Shown piece by piece: positions 1-5,727 of a DNA stretch of 15,020 nt (its first letter is position 1; the number at the start of each line of letters is the position of its first letter). The DNA comes from an uncultured Alphaproteobacteria bacterium (GTDB lineage Bacteria; Pseudomonadota; Alphaproteobacteria; Caulobacterales; Hyphomonadaceae), in NCBI GenBank assembly GCA_903831485.1, contig CAIKXW010000062.1:1-15020 (forward strand), in the 5' to 3' direction. Position numbers and translations under genes: made by a program. The notes under the pieces were generated by a model that worked only from the letters and a program-made list of their open reading frames with translations, searched no databases and was not told the DNA's origin.

Positions 1-62
1 AGGCTGTCAGCGGCGAGTACCGCCGCCTGTTCGGCGAAGAAGCCGCACTGCCTCGCGAATAG
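1..62 (+). CDS. C-terminal end of an unidentified protein (partial)
   Basis: An open frame enters from the left edge and ends at TAG (60-62). The visible tail reads AVSGEYRRLFGEEAALPRE, about 20 residues, charged and soluble. Codon third positions are mostly G or C, as in the neighbouring genes, which supports real coding sequence. The stretch is too short to assign a family. It is followed by 158 bases without a gene and then the histidine kinase on the same strand. In alphaproteobacteria, HisKA_2 kinases often sit beside general stress-response genes (phyR, nepR, ecfG), but nothing in these residues shows that this is one of them. Confidence 0.45.
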   Translation, partial: AVSGEYRRLFGEEAALPRE

Positions 63-181
63 GCATTTTCGACGCAATGCGCGTGTTTCCAAAGACAACT
101 GACCATCAGCTGACCCGGGACATTCCCGCGTGTGCATCTTTTCGCGACAGAGTCGATTAGCGTACCGATCTTTTCCCCCCA

Positions 182-200
182 CGCGCGCACACTGCGCGCG
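182..200 (+). other. GC-rich hairpin just upstream of the histidine kinase start
   Basis: An 8-bp perfect inverted repeat (CGCGCGCA, 3-base loop CAC, TGCGCGCG) lies 20 bases before the kinase ATG, next to the purine-rich ribosome-binding region (GGAGAAACGAAGG). It has no T-tract, so it is not a typical intrinsic terminator. It may be a 5'-leader structure or a chance product of high GC. Confidence 0.4.
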
Positions 201-220
201 GTGATGGAGAAACGAAGGTC

Positions 221-964
221 ATGGCGAATGACGTCTCGAACTTCACGACCGTCGGCGTATCGAACAGCCCGACTGGCGACGGGCAGGCGCCGGGGCGCGA
301 CCCGCTGCGCATGGAAATTCTGAGACTGCGCCGCCAACTCAAGGATGCTGACAAGCTCTCACTCCAGCATGCGGTGATGCTGCGGGAGGGCAACCACCGG
401 ATCAAGAACAGCCTCCAGCTTGTCGCCAGCCTGATACGCCTGCAGGCGCGGCAGGAGTCCAGTGCTCCTGCCCGCGAAGCGCTGCGAGCCGCCGCCGCGC
501 GCATGAGCAGCGTCGCCGGGATCCACGACGCGCTTCAGGCTACCGAGGGAAACGGGCCCATCAATCTCGGCGCAACGCTTCGGAAACTCTGCATATCGCT
601 ACAAACCATGGCGGGAGACACGGATCACATCGAGGTCGTCGTCGACTCCGACGAAGTCGAAATCCCGGTCGCGCTGGCGCAACGCGTCGTCCTCGCGGTG
701 AACGAGCTGGTGTCGAACGCCCTGCGACACGCCTTCTTCGAAAGGGAGAAGGGGACGGTCAGCGTCAGCCTGCGCCGCACCGACACCGGCATGACGATCT
801 GCGTCGCCGACGACGGGATAGGACTTCCGCCTCATCATTCCACCACTGAGGGATACGGAACAACGCTCGTCCGCATGATGGTGAAACAGCTTGGCGGCAC
901 GCTGCTGATGGAGACCAAGTCAGGCGCGTGTTTCACGATCCTGGCGCCGCTGGATCAGGCCTGA
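221..964 (+). CDS. Soluble sensor histidine kinase, HisKA_2 type
   Basis: A 247-residue ATP-dependent protein histidine kinase that should autophosphorylate on His and pass the phosphate to a response regulator. A short N-terminal tail (1-30) precedes a probable coiled coil (about 30-56). The HisKA_2 dimerisation/phosphoacceptor box has His59 in GNHRIKNSLQL, matching the family pattern HHRxKNNLQ. The HATPase domain follows, with an N-box NELVSNALRHAF (161-172), a G1 box VADDGIGLP (195-203) and a GYGTTLV lid region (211-217). There is no transmembrane segment and no PAS, GAF or other input domain, so the input must come from a partner or from the short N-terminus. The ATG at 221 has GAAGG just upstream with short spacing, and GGAG slightly further off. 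The stop overlaps the 3' end of the convergent gene by 10 bases. This class often acts in the PhyR/EcfG general stress response, but no partner gene is visible here, so that role is only a possibility. Confidence 0.9.
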   Translation: MANDVSNFTTVGVSNSPTGDGQAPGRDPLRMEILRLRRQLKDADKLSLQHAVMLREGNHRIKNSLQLVASLIRLQARQESSAPAREALRAAAARMSSVAGIHDALQATEGNGPINLGATLRKLCISLQTMAGDTDHIEVVVDSDEVEIPVALAQRVVLAVNELVSNALRHAFFEREKGTVSVSLRRTDTGMTICVADDGIGLPPHHSTTEGYGTTLVRMMVKQLGGTLLMETKSGACFTILAPLDQA

Positions 965-1263
965 GCCTGCCAGCGCGCCAACCGGCGCCGATTTTCGGCC
1001 ACCTTGCCGCGATAGTGTTTCAACGCCCTCGCCTTAGCCGTTTCCGGAACAGCGCCTGCGCCAAGGCCCGAGAGTTTTGCTTGCAACTGTTGGCCGGCTT
1101 CGACTTTCTCTCTCATCATGAGTTCGTTCTCGCGGTCCGCCCCTGCTCCGCCGCGCGCAACTCTCGCCATGCGCGTGGCGATTACCGAAGACGCTTCGAG
1201 ACCCAGCATCCAGGTCCGCCACCCGAGGTCGAACCACGGATTCGACGCCCCGCGGCTTGCCAC
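955..1263 (-). CDS. Conserved small protein of unknown function (102 aa)
   Basis: A 102-residue protein with a Trp-rich N-terminal segment (W10, W15, W18) followed by a largely helical, charged body ending in HYRGKVAENRRRLARW (83-98). The layout, with an amphipathic helix, an EK-rich middle and a basic tail, resembles small alphaproteobacterial proteins of unknown function. I do not recognise a named domain. It starts at GTG (1263-1261), which shares one base with the TAG stop of the upstream 50-aa gene (TAGTG), so translation is probably coupled. No independent Shine-Dalgarno sequence is evident, which fits coupling. Its 3' end overlaps the histidine kinase stop by 10 bases. The protein has no signal peptide or full membrane span. 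Confidence 0.72.
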   Translation of the reverse strand: MASRGASNPWFDLGWRTWMLGLEASSVIATRMARVARGGAGADRENELMMREKVEAGQQLQAKLSGLGAGAVPETAKARALKHYRGKVAENRRRLARWQAQA

Positions 1264-1415
1264 TAGGAGGCCTGCATGGTTTCGGGCGACTGCACGGCGC
1301 TGTCCGTCAGCAACCCGTCATCGCCGGGAAGCGAACTCACCATCGCGAACGTCAAGATGGCCGCGACGAACGCCAGGCTGAGAATATGCGAGAGTTTGAG
1401 ACGGCGTTCTGTCAC
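1263..1415 (-). CDS. Single-pass membrane microprotein (50 aa)
   Basis: A short gene starting at GTG (1415-1413) and ending at TAG (1265-1263). The protein has a basic N-terminus (MTERRLKLSH), a hydrophobic segment at residues 11-29 (ILSLAFVAAILTFAMVSSL) and an acidic/polar tail of about 20 residues. This is a membrane anchor or uncleaved signal-anchor layout. An AGGA stands 8 bases before the GTG. It lies between the 91-aa and 102-aa genes on the same strand, 31 bases after the first and overlapping the second by one base (TAGTG). Together these suggest a three-gene transcription unit. The basic N-terminus predicts the tail on the periplasmic side. Function is unknown. It is short enough to be missed by gene callers, and the support is the coherent topology, the start signal and the stop/start coupling. 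Confidence 0.62.
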   Translation of the reverse strand: MTERRLKLSHILSLAFVAAILTFAMVSSLPGDDGLLTDSAVQSPETMQAS

Positions 1416-1446
1416 TGCGAGTATCCTGCCGGTCCGTAAGTGCTGA

Positions 1447-1722
1447 TCATCCCATCTGCGCCGCTTGTCCCGCAGGCGACTTGGCCTTGTCGGGCGCCGG
1501 GCCCTTCAGCGAAACGGACGCAGGCCGGTCGCGGCCCAGCGTCCAGTTGGATTTCATCCGCACGAGCGGGTTCGGCGCGCACCAGATTTCCGCAGACCCG
1601 TTGAGCGCAGTGACCCAGATCAGGTTGTGCTCCTGACCGTAGTCGATGACGGCGACCGCATAGCCATCGCCCTTGCCGATGACGGTGACGGGGATCGAAG
1701 GATTCAGCTGATGGAAGGACAT
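1447..1722 (-). CDS. Conserved alphaproteobacterial protein of unknown function (91 aa)
   Basis: A 91-residue protein with a conserved-looking core: NPSIPVTVIGKGDGYAVAVI followed by DYGQEHNLIWVTAL, then EIWCAPNPLVR and NWTLGR. The first 75 residues look like a compact beta-rich domain, and the last 20 (GPAPDKAKSPAGQAAQMG) a flexible tail. I remember proteins of this pattern from alphaproteobacterial genomes as uncharacterised, and I cannot assign a function. I chose the ATG at 1722 because GGAG stands 5 bases before it. The frame stays open further upstream to 1866, but those codons give a Cys/Arg/His-rich sequence unlike a real N-terminus. It is probably the first gene of the operon with the 50-aa and 102-aa genes, 31 bases upstream of the former. 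Confidence 0.82.
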   Translation of the reverse strand: MSFHQLNPSIPVTVIGKGDGYAVAVIDYGQEHNLIWVTALNGSAEIWCAPNPLVRMKSNWTLGRDRPASVSLKGPAPDKAKSPAGQAAQMG

Positions 1723-1852
1723 GTAAGCTCCGCGTGGCGTCATGGTGAAAGCGATGAACCAGACCTTCGTTCCATGACAACGCACCAGCGAGCAGCGCCT
1801 CGCATGATGCGCATCAGTTGATTTAATCCACGATAACGGCGCGCTAGCCGCA

Positions 1853-1882
1853 TTGATCCCGGGCACGCGACGTGTCTAGAAC
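1853..1882 (+). promoter_or_regulatory. Possible sigma-70-type promoter for the VOC gene
   Basis: TTGATC (1853-1858) and TAGAAC (1877-1882) are separated by 18 bases, and the GTG start of the VOC gene follows 31 bases later. Both hexamers are imperfect matches and the support is positional only. Confidence 0.25.
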
Positions 1883-1912
1883 ATATGCAGAACAAACTGC
1901 GAGGGGCGCGCC

Positions 1913-2254
1913 GTGACGCATCTGAAGATCGACTATGTTGAACTGGCCAGCCGCGACATCGGCGCGACGCAGGGGTTTCTGGCGAAGGCGTTTGGCTGGA
2001 CCTTCGTCGATTACGGCCCGGGCTATCAGGCCTTCGCAAATGCCGGCCTCGACGGCGGCGTCTTCCAGGCCGGCGAGGAGACGCTCACTGCGCCGCTCGT
2101 GATCCTGAAGGCGGACGATCTGGAAGCCGCCCTCGCCGCAGTGACCGCGGCCGGCGCGCAGATCGTCGAGCCGATCTTCGCATTCCCCGGCGGCCGCCGA
2201 TTCCACTTCCGCGAACCGGGCGGCAACGAGATGGCTGTCTGGAGCCAGCGTTGA
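1913..2254 (+). CDS. VOC-fold (glyoxalase/bleomycin-resistance-like) protein
   Basis: A 113-residue single vicinal-oxygen-chelate domain protein, the usual length for this fold. Residues MTHLKIDYVELASRDIGAT open the first beta-alpha-beta module, with FLAKAFGW as its helix. DGGVFQAGEE and PLVILKADDLEAALAAVTAAGAQIVEP form the second, and FHFREPGGNEMAVWSQ is the typical final strand with the terminal metal-ligand region (Glu215-type position, here GNEMAVW). The substrate cannot be read from sequence; many small proteins of this kind are uncharacterised. The start is a GTG with GAGGGG 6 bases upstream. It converges with the lipoprotein gene, leaving one base between the two stop codons. Confidence 0.88.
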   Translation: MTHLKIDYVELASRDIGATQGFLAKAFGWTFVDYGPGYQAFANAGLDGGVFQAGEETLTAPLVILKADDLEAALAAVTAAGAQIVEPIFAFPGGRRFHFREPGGNEMAVWSQR

Positions 2255-2255
2255 A

Positions 2256-2771
2256 CTAGGTGCGCTTCGGCGGTGTCGTCGCCGCAATGTGCTTGCGCGC
2301 CTCGTCCATCCACCCCGGCCCTTCCGGGAAGGTGACATCGCCGACCCAGAAATCGCCCTTGCACCTGGCGCGCGCGGCGTCATCTGCCGACGTGCCCCAC
2401 ACGATCTCGCCGAACTTCTGGTCGTCGTCGGCCACGATCTCCTCGCCGCCCGGCGCATAGCGCGTGCGCGGGCCGACCCGCACCGTGTTCTTGGCGCAAT
2501 CGACGGTCATGGCGTGGTATTCCTGCCAGGCCACCTCCTTGCCTTCATGCTTCACCTCGCCCGGCATGTAGACGAACCGCATCCGGAATGTGGCAAGCGT
2601 GTCCTCGCGCACGCCGGGTTCGCTGACGAAAACCGCGAACCGCTTGTCAGCCTGACCAACCTTGCGCCACGCCTGAAGCGACGGATCGCCCCCTGTGGTC
2701 GCGCACGCCGAAGCCAGCGTCGCCCCGGCCAGCAGGGCCACTGCGAGCCGTCCAGGAATACCGATCGCCAT
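2256..2771 (-). CDS. Putative lipoprotein of unknown function
   Basis: A 171-residue protein with a lipoprotein signal peptide: Arg8, a hydrophobic core LAVALLAGATLA, then a lipobox-like ASAC with Cys23 as the likely lipidation site. The residue after Cys is Ala rather than Asp, which favours transport to the outer membrane by the general rule for Gram-negative lipoproteins. The mature domain contains FRMRFVYMPGEV, AWQEYHAMTVDCAKNTVRVG and a second Cys pair member (RARCKGDFWVGD), so a disulphide is possible. I do not recognise a family; surface-adhesin-like or CNP1-like small periplasmic domains are alternatives I cannot confirm. I chose the ATG at 2771 because GGGGAG stands 5 bases upstream. 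An ATG five codons earlier (2786) with GGGGAAG before it is also possible. The gene precedes nothing on its strand until the convergent VOC gene. Confidence 0.8.
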   Translation of the reverse strand: MAIGIPGRLAVALLAGATLASACATTGGDPSLQAWRKVGQADKRFAVFVSEPGVREDTLATFRMRFVYMPGEVKHEGKEVAWQEYHAMTVDCAKNTVRVGPRTRYAPGGEEIVADDDQKFGEIVWGTSADDAARARCKGDFWVGDVTFPEGPGWMDEARKHIAATTPPKRT

Positions 2772-2839
2772 GCGCTCTCCCCGCATCAATGCTTCCCCAT
2801 CTTGCGTGATTTGCCGTGCATGAGAATCCGCCGCCGGCG

Positions 2840-3217
2840 TCAGCTGTAATCGCAGATCCGGCTCAGCTTGTTGTCGCGCAACTCGAACATGGTGGCCCCG
2901 CGGATCGAGACATGCTCGCCCTGCCGCACATGCTGGCCCAGTTCAGCGGCGGCGACGCCCGAGAACACCGTTTCGGCGGCCGCCCGCTGCCCATCCACCA
3001 GGATGGTCACGACTTCGTGTCGCCGCTCGCGGAAGGCCCGCGTCGTCGCCTCGATCACTTCGCGCATCTCGTCCTTGCCGCTCAAGCGGATCGAGCCGCC
3101 CGGATTTGAGATGGTCTCGAACACGACGTCGTCGGCGCAGCACTCCAGCATGCCGTCGACATCGTTCGAATTGTACCGCTCGACATAGCGGCGAACGAGG
3201 GTGGCGACGTCGGACAT
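2840..3217 (-). CDS. SnoaL-like / NTF2-fold protein
   Basis: A 125-residue protein of the SnoaL/ketosteroid-isomerase-like alpha+beta barrel superfamily. It opens with the usual long helix (VATLVRRYVERYNSNDVDGMLECCADDVVFE), and the polyketide-cyclase-like segment GKDEMREVIEATTRAFRERR and the strands VVTILVDGQRAAAETVFSGVA follow. It ends with TMFELRDNKLSRICDYS, the typical closing beta strands. Members act as isomerases, hydrolases or simple ligand-binding proteins, so the substrate is unknown. The ATG at 3217 is preceded by AGGAG at 6-base spacing, which decides the start over the longer frame reaching 3313. The lipoprotein gene follows on the same strand 68 bases downstream, so the two may be co-transcribed. 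Confidence 0.87.
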   Translation of the reverse strand: MSDVATLVRRYVERYNSNDVDGMLECCADDVVFETISNPGGSIRLSGKDEMREVIEATTRAFRERRHEVVTILVDGQRAAAETVFSGVAAAELGQHVRQGEHVSIRGATMFELRDNKLSRICDYS

Positions 3218-3425
3218 TCTGACTCCTGAGGGGCGCGCAGCCGCACGAATCGATCCCGCATCCACTAGGCCTGCGGACTGATTTGAGGCAACTGGACCCG
3301 GCGTTTCTGACAAGGCGGCAATACGCGCCGCCCACGAGACGGGCTACTGCGGCAAAGAAACCGCACGAATGTGACCATAAGACGACGGACGCCCCCATAT
3401 GGTGAGCGTTCACAAGGAGAATTTC

Positions 3426-4460
3426 ATGGCCCTCAAGGTCGCAGTCCTCGGCGCTTCCGGCATGGTCGGCCGCGAGATTCTCGGCATCCTCGCCGAACGC
3501 GGCTTCCCCGCCGCTGAGACGGTCGCCCTCACCTCGCGAAAGATGATGGGCGCCGAGATCAGTTTTGGCGACGCCACCCTGAAGGCGAAGGACGTCGACG
3601 AGTACGATTTCTCCGACACGCAGGTCTGCTTCATGGCGACCGCCGACAGCGCCGCCCGCAAGTACGGAAACGCCATCGCCGCCGCCGGCTGCATTGTGAT
3701 CGACACCTCCCGGGCCTTCCGCAACGACCCGCAAGTCCCGCTGATGGTGCCCGAGGTGAACGGCGCCGCGATCGACGGCTACACGCGCCGCAACATCATC
3801 GCCGTCCCCGACGGCGTCACCTGCCAGTTGGTCCGTACACTGAAGCCGCTGCACGACGCCGCCGGCGTGGTGCGCGTGGTGGTCGCCACCTACCAGTCCG
3901 TTTCCGGCGAGGGCCAGCGCGCCATCGACGAACTCTGGACCCAGACCAAGGGCATCTATGTCAACCAGGCGCCCGACCCCAAGGAATTCCCGCGCCAGAT
4001 CGCCTTCAACGTCATCCCGTCCGTCGACGAGGTGATGGACGACGGCTTCACCGAGGAGGAATGGCGCCTCTCGAACGAGACAAAGAAGATCATCGACAAC
4101 GACATCCAGGTCGTCGCCACCTGCGTGCGCGTGCCCACCTTCGTCAGCGTCGGCGAGGCCGTCCATGTCGAACTCGCCCAGCCCCTCTCCGCCGCCGACG
4201 CGCGTGCGCTCCTGCGCGAATCCCCCGGCATCCTGCTGATCGACCGCCGCGAGGAGGAAGACGGCTACGAGACCCCGATCGGCGCGGTTGGCGAATGGGC
4301 GACCTATGTCTGCCGCGTCCGCGACGACGTCACAGTCGAGAACGGCCTCGCCATGTGGATCGTCGCCGACGATCTTCGCAATGGGGCAGCCATGTGCGCG
4401 GTGCAGTGCGCGGAGCTGCTGCTGAACCGGGGCGTGTTTGCCGAGGCGCTTGCCGGCTAG
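3426..4460 (+). CDS. asd: Aspartate-semialdehyde dehydrogenase homologue lacking the catalytic Cys and His
   Basis: A 344-residue protein, the full family length, with AAGGAG 6 bases before its ATG. Family features are clear: an NADP-binding GASGMVGRE loop (9-17), AFRNDPQVPLMVPEVN (97-112), LKPLHDAAG (139-147), TYQSVSGEG (155-163) with the substrate-binding Gln157, and RVPTF with Arg235. ASADH makes aspartate semialdehyde from aspartyl phosphate for lysine, threonine and methionine synthesis. Here, however, the active-site signature NPNCST is replaced by VPDGVT, so Gly130 stands where the nucleophilic Cys belongs. The general-base His of the family pattern RVPVFxGHSE is Val242 (RVPTFVSVGE). 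LRKGAA has become LRNGAA (Asn319) and FNVIPH has become FNVIPS (Ser199). A Cys at 133 lies three residues after the lost one. The frame is intact and codon use matches the neighbours, so this is not decay by frameshift. I infer a paralogue with an altered or non-catalytic role; annotation by homology alone would call it Asd. Confidence 0.85.
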   Translation: MALKVAVLGASGMVGREILGILAERGFPAAETVALTSRKMMGAEISFGDATLKAKDVDEYDFSDTQVCFMATADSAARKYGNAIAAAGCIVIDTSRAFRNDPQVPLMVPEVNGAAIDGYTRRNIIAVPDGVTCQLVRTLKPLHDAAGVVRVVVATYQSVSGEGQRAIDELWTQTKGIYVNQAPDPKEFPRQIAFNVIPSVDEVMDDGFTEEEWRLSNETKKIIDNDIQVVATCVRVPTFVSVGEAVHVELAQPLSAADARALLRESPGILLIDRREEEDGYETPIGAVGEWATYVCRVRDDVTVENGLAMWIVADDLRNGAAMCAVQCAELLLNRGVFAEALAG

Positions 4461-4474
4461 CTCCGAACCGCTAG

Positions 4475-4487
4475 GAGAAAATCTCCG
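4475..4487 (+). terminator. Weak hairpin after the asd-like gene
   Basis: GGAGA-AAA-TCTCC forms a 5-bp stem with a 3-base loop 14 bases after the stop codon. There is no T-tract. It could help end the transcript but is short. Confidence 0.25.
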
Positions 4488-4555
4488 GATCCGTTGAGAA
4501 ACTATCGCCCACGCCTCGGCTTACGGCCCGCGCCAAACCGGCCTACTTACCCGCC

Positions 4556-5452
4556 ATGCCCATGAACGCCGAAACACGCGCGGGACTGTTCGCCGCCATC
4601 GCCGCCTATGGGCTGTGGGGCTTCCTGCCGCTGTATTTCCAGTTCCTCGGCGACATGCCGCCGCTGGTGATCCTCGCCCATCGCATCGTCTGGTCGGCGC
4701 CTACCGCGCTGATCCTCGTGATCGCCGCCGGCAAGTGGGGCGAATTCGCCGGCGTCTTCCGCGCCCCGCGCATGCTGTTCACCCTGCTCGCCTCCTCGAT
4801 CGCGATCGCCGCCAACTGGACAATCTACATCTGGGCCGTCACCAACCATCGCGTGCTGGAAGGCAGCCTCGGCTACTACATCAATCCGCTGATCGTCTTT
4901 CTCTTCGCGGCGATGTTCTTCGGCGAGCGCTTCCGGCCGCTGCAGCTTCTCGCAGTCGGCATCGCCGCCGCAGGCGTCCTCAACCAGACGCTTGTGGTCG
5001 GCCAGTTCCCCTTCGTGTCGCTCTCGCTGGCGTTCTCGTTCGCGATCTATGGCGCGATCCGCAAGACGACCAATGTCGACAGCCGGATCGGCTTCGGCCT
5101 CGAGGCGCTCTGGCTCTTCCTGCCCGCCCTCGCCTATCTCGTCTTTTTCCTGCCGCCGGGCGTCGCCGCCTTCGGCTCGGGCGAACCGGGCTTCATCGCG
5201 CTGCTACTGCTCGCCGGCCCGCTGACAGCCACGCCGCTGATCCTGTTCGCGATGGGCGCCCGCCGCCTGCGCATGTCGACCATCGGCGTCCTGCAATTCA
5301 TCGCGCCGACCGTTCAGCTCTTCATCGGCATCGCGATGGGCGAAGCCTTCACCGGCGGCCACGCCGTCACCTTCGGCCTGATCTGGACGGGCGTCCTCAT
5401 CTTCACGCTTGCAGGACGGCAGCCGCGCCTCGTCGTCCCGACGGCCAGCTGA
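4556..5452 (+). CDS. rarD: RarD-type EamA/DMT-superfamily permease
   Basis: A 298-residue inner-membrane protein with about ten hydrophobic segments, matching the drug/metabolite transporter RarD family in length and pattern. Signature stretches include AYGLWGFLPLYFQFL near the N-terminus, ILAHRIVWSAPTALIL, NWTIYIWAVTNHRVLEGSLG followed by YYINPLIVFLFAAMFFGER, and the second-repeat SIGVLQF-type segment, here STIGVLQFIAPTVQLFIGI. The substrate of RarD proteins is not firmly established (chloramphenicol sensitivity in the classical work), so transport specificity is open. The start used is ATG at 4556; a second ATG two codons later is equally possible, and no clear Shine-Dalgarno sequence is present. 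It lies 95 bases after the asd-like gene on the same strand and is followed at once by a strong hairpin. Confidence 0.92.
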   Translation: MPMNAETRAGLFAAIAAYGLWGFLPLYFQFLGDMPPLVILAHRIVWSAPTALILVIAAGKWGEFAGVFRAPRMLFTLLASSIAIAANWTIYIWAVTNHRVLEGSLGYYINPLIVFLFAAMFFGERFRPLQLLAVGIAAAGVLNQTLVVGQFPFVSLSLAFSFAIYGAIRKTTNVDSRIGFGLEALWLFLPALAYLVFFLPPGVAAFGSGEPGFIALLLLAGPLTATPLILFAMGARRLRMSTIGVLQFIAPTVQLFIGIAMGEAFTGGHAVTFGLIWTGVLIFTLAGRQPRLVVPTAS

Positions 5453-5460
5453 CAAGAAAA

Positions 5461-5488
5461 ATCCCCGCCGGGATGGTCCCGCGGGGAT
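5461..5488. terminator. Strong hairpin after rarD, probable terminator
   Basis: ATCCCCGC pairs with GCGGGGAT, and inside them GGGA pairs with TCCC around the loop TGG, with a single bulged C: 12 bp in 28 bases. It begins 8 bases after the rarD stop. On the + strand no T-tract follows. On the minus strand the hairpin is followed by TTTTCTT, so the best-formed intrinsic terminator faces leftward and would shield rarD from antisense transcription. It may work in both directions. Confidence 0.6.
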
Positions 5489-5665
5489 CAGTTGAGGTGA
5501 TTTGCCATGCGAAGTCGCGAAGAGCGATTTCGAAGACAAGATCGCAAATCCGGCGCCAGCCCAAATTGGTGCGCCTTAACCGGAAATCCCCAATATCTGC
5601 GCAGCTGCAGCACCTGCGCGTTAAGGACTGTCTTAAGACTTCAGCCCGATGCTTCGCGGCGGCAC

Positions 5666-5691
5666 AGATGTCCGATCTTTTTCGGACATCT
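5666..5691. repeat. Perfect 10-bp inverted repeat with 6-base loop
   Basis: AGATGTCCGA and TCGGACATCT flank the loop TCTTTT. This is a perfect hairpin or a wide operator dyad. It sits 139 bases before the HPt start. The T-rich bases are in the loop, not after the stem, so it is not a classical terminator. Confidence 0.6.
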
Positions 5692-5709
5692 CGCAGATTG
5701 GGGGGAGGC

Positions 5710-5727
5710 GCTTCACACCTGTGAAGC
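5710..5727. promoter_or_regulatory. Operator-like dyad GCTTCACA-N2-TGTGAAGC
   Basis: An 8-bp inverted repeat separated by two bases (CC), about 100 bases upstream of the HPt start. The symmetry and spacing look like a dimeric-regulator site. It is the reverse arrangement of a CRP site (TGTGA-N6-TCACA), so it is not a CRP box, and I cannot name the regulator. Confidence 0.4.

Noticed and set aside
63..220. EcfG-type general stress promoter (GGAAC-N16/17-CGTT) before the histidine kinase
   Set aside because: I found no GGAAC with a suitably spaced CGTT in this gap or before the HPt gene.
3241..3370. CCGCACGAAT occurring twice, exactly 120 bases apart, in the gap before the asd-like gene
   Set aside because: A 10-base match in GC-rich DNA without symmetric flanks or further copies is plausibly chance.
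3813..3815. Sequencing error as the reason for the missing Cys in the asd-like protein
   Set aside because: The Cys-to-Gly change comes with several neighbouring substitutions (V127, D129, V131) and a separate His-to-Val change 112 residues later, all in frame; one or two errors cannot explain this.
2943..4166. A 407-codon open frame on the minus strand across the asd-like gene
   Set aside because: It runs antisense to a gene with clear family motifs, its product is rich in His/Asp/Gly repeats typical of reverse-frame translation of GC-rich DNA, and it also crosses the SnoaL gene.
5621..5636. TTAA-N8-TTAA as a CtrA cell-cycle regulator box
   Set aside because: The CtrA consensus has seven bases between the half-sites. 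Here there are eight, and the flanks do not extend the match.
4615..5724. A 369-codon + strand frame over rarD
   Set aside because: It is an out-of-frame reading of the permease with Arg/Pro/His-rich composition; the rarD frame has proper membrane helices and family motifs.
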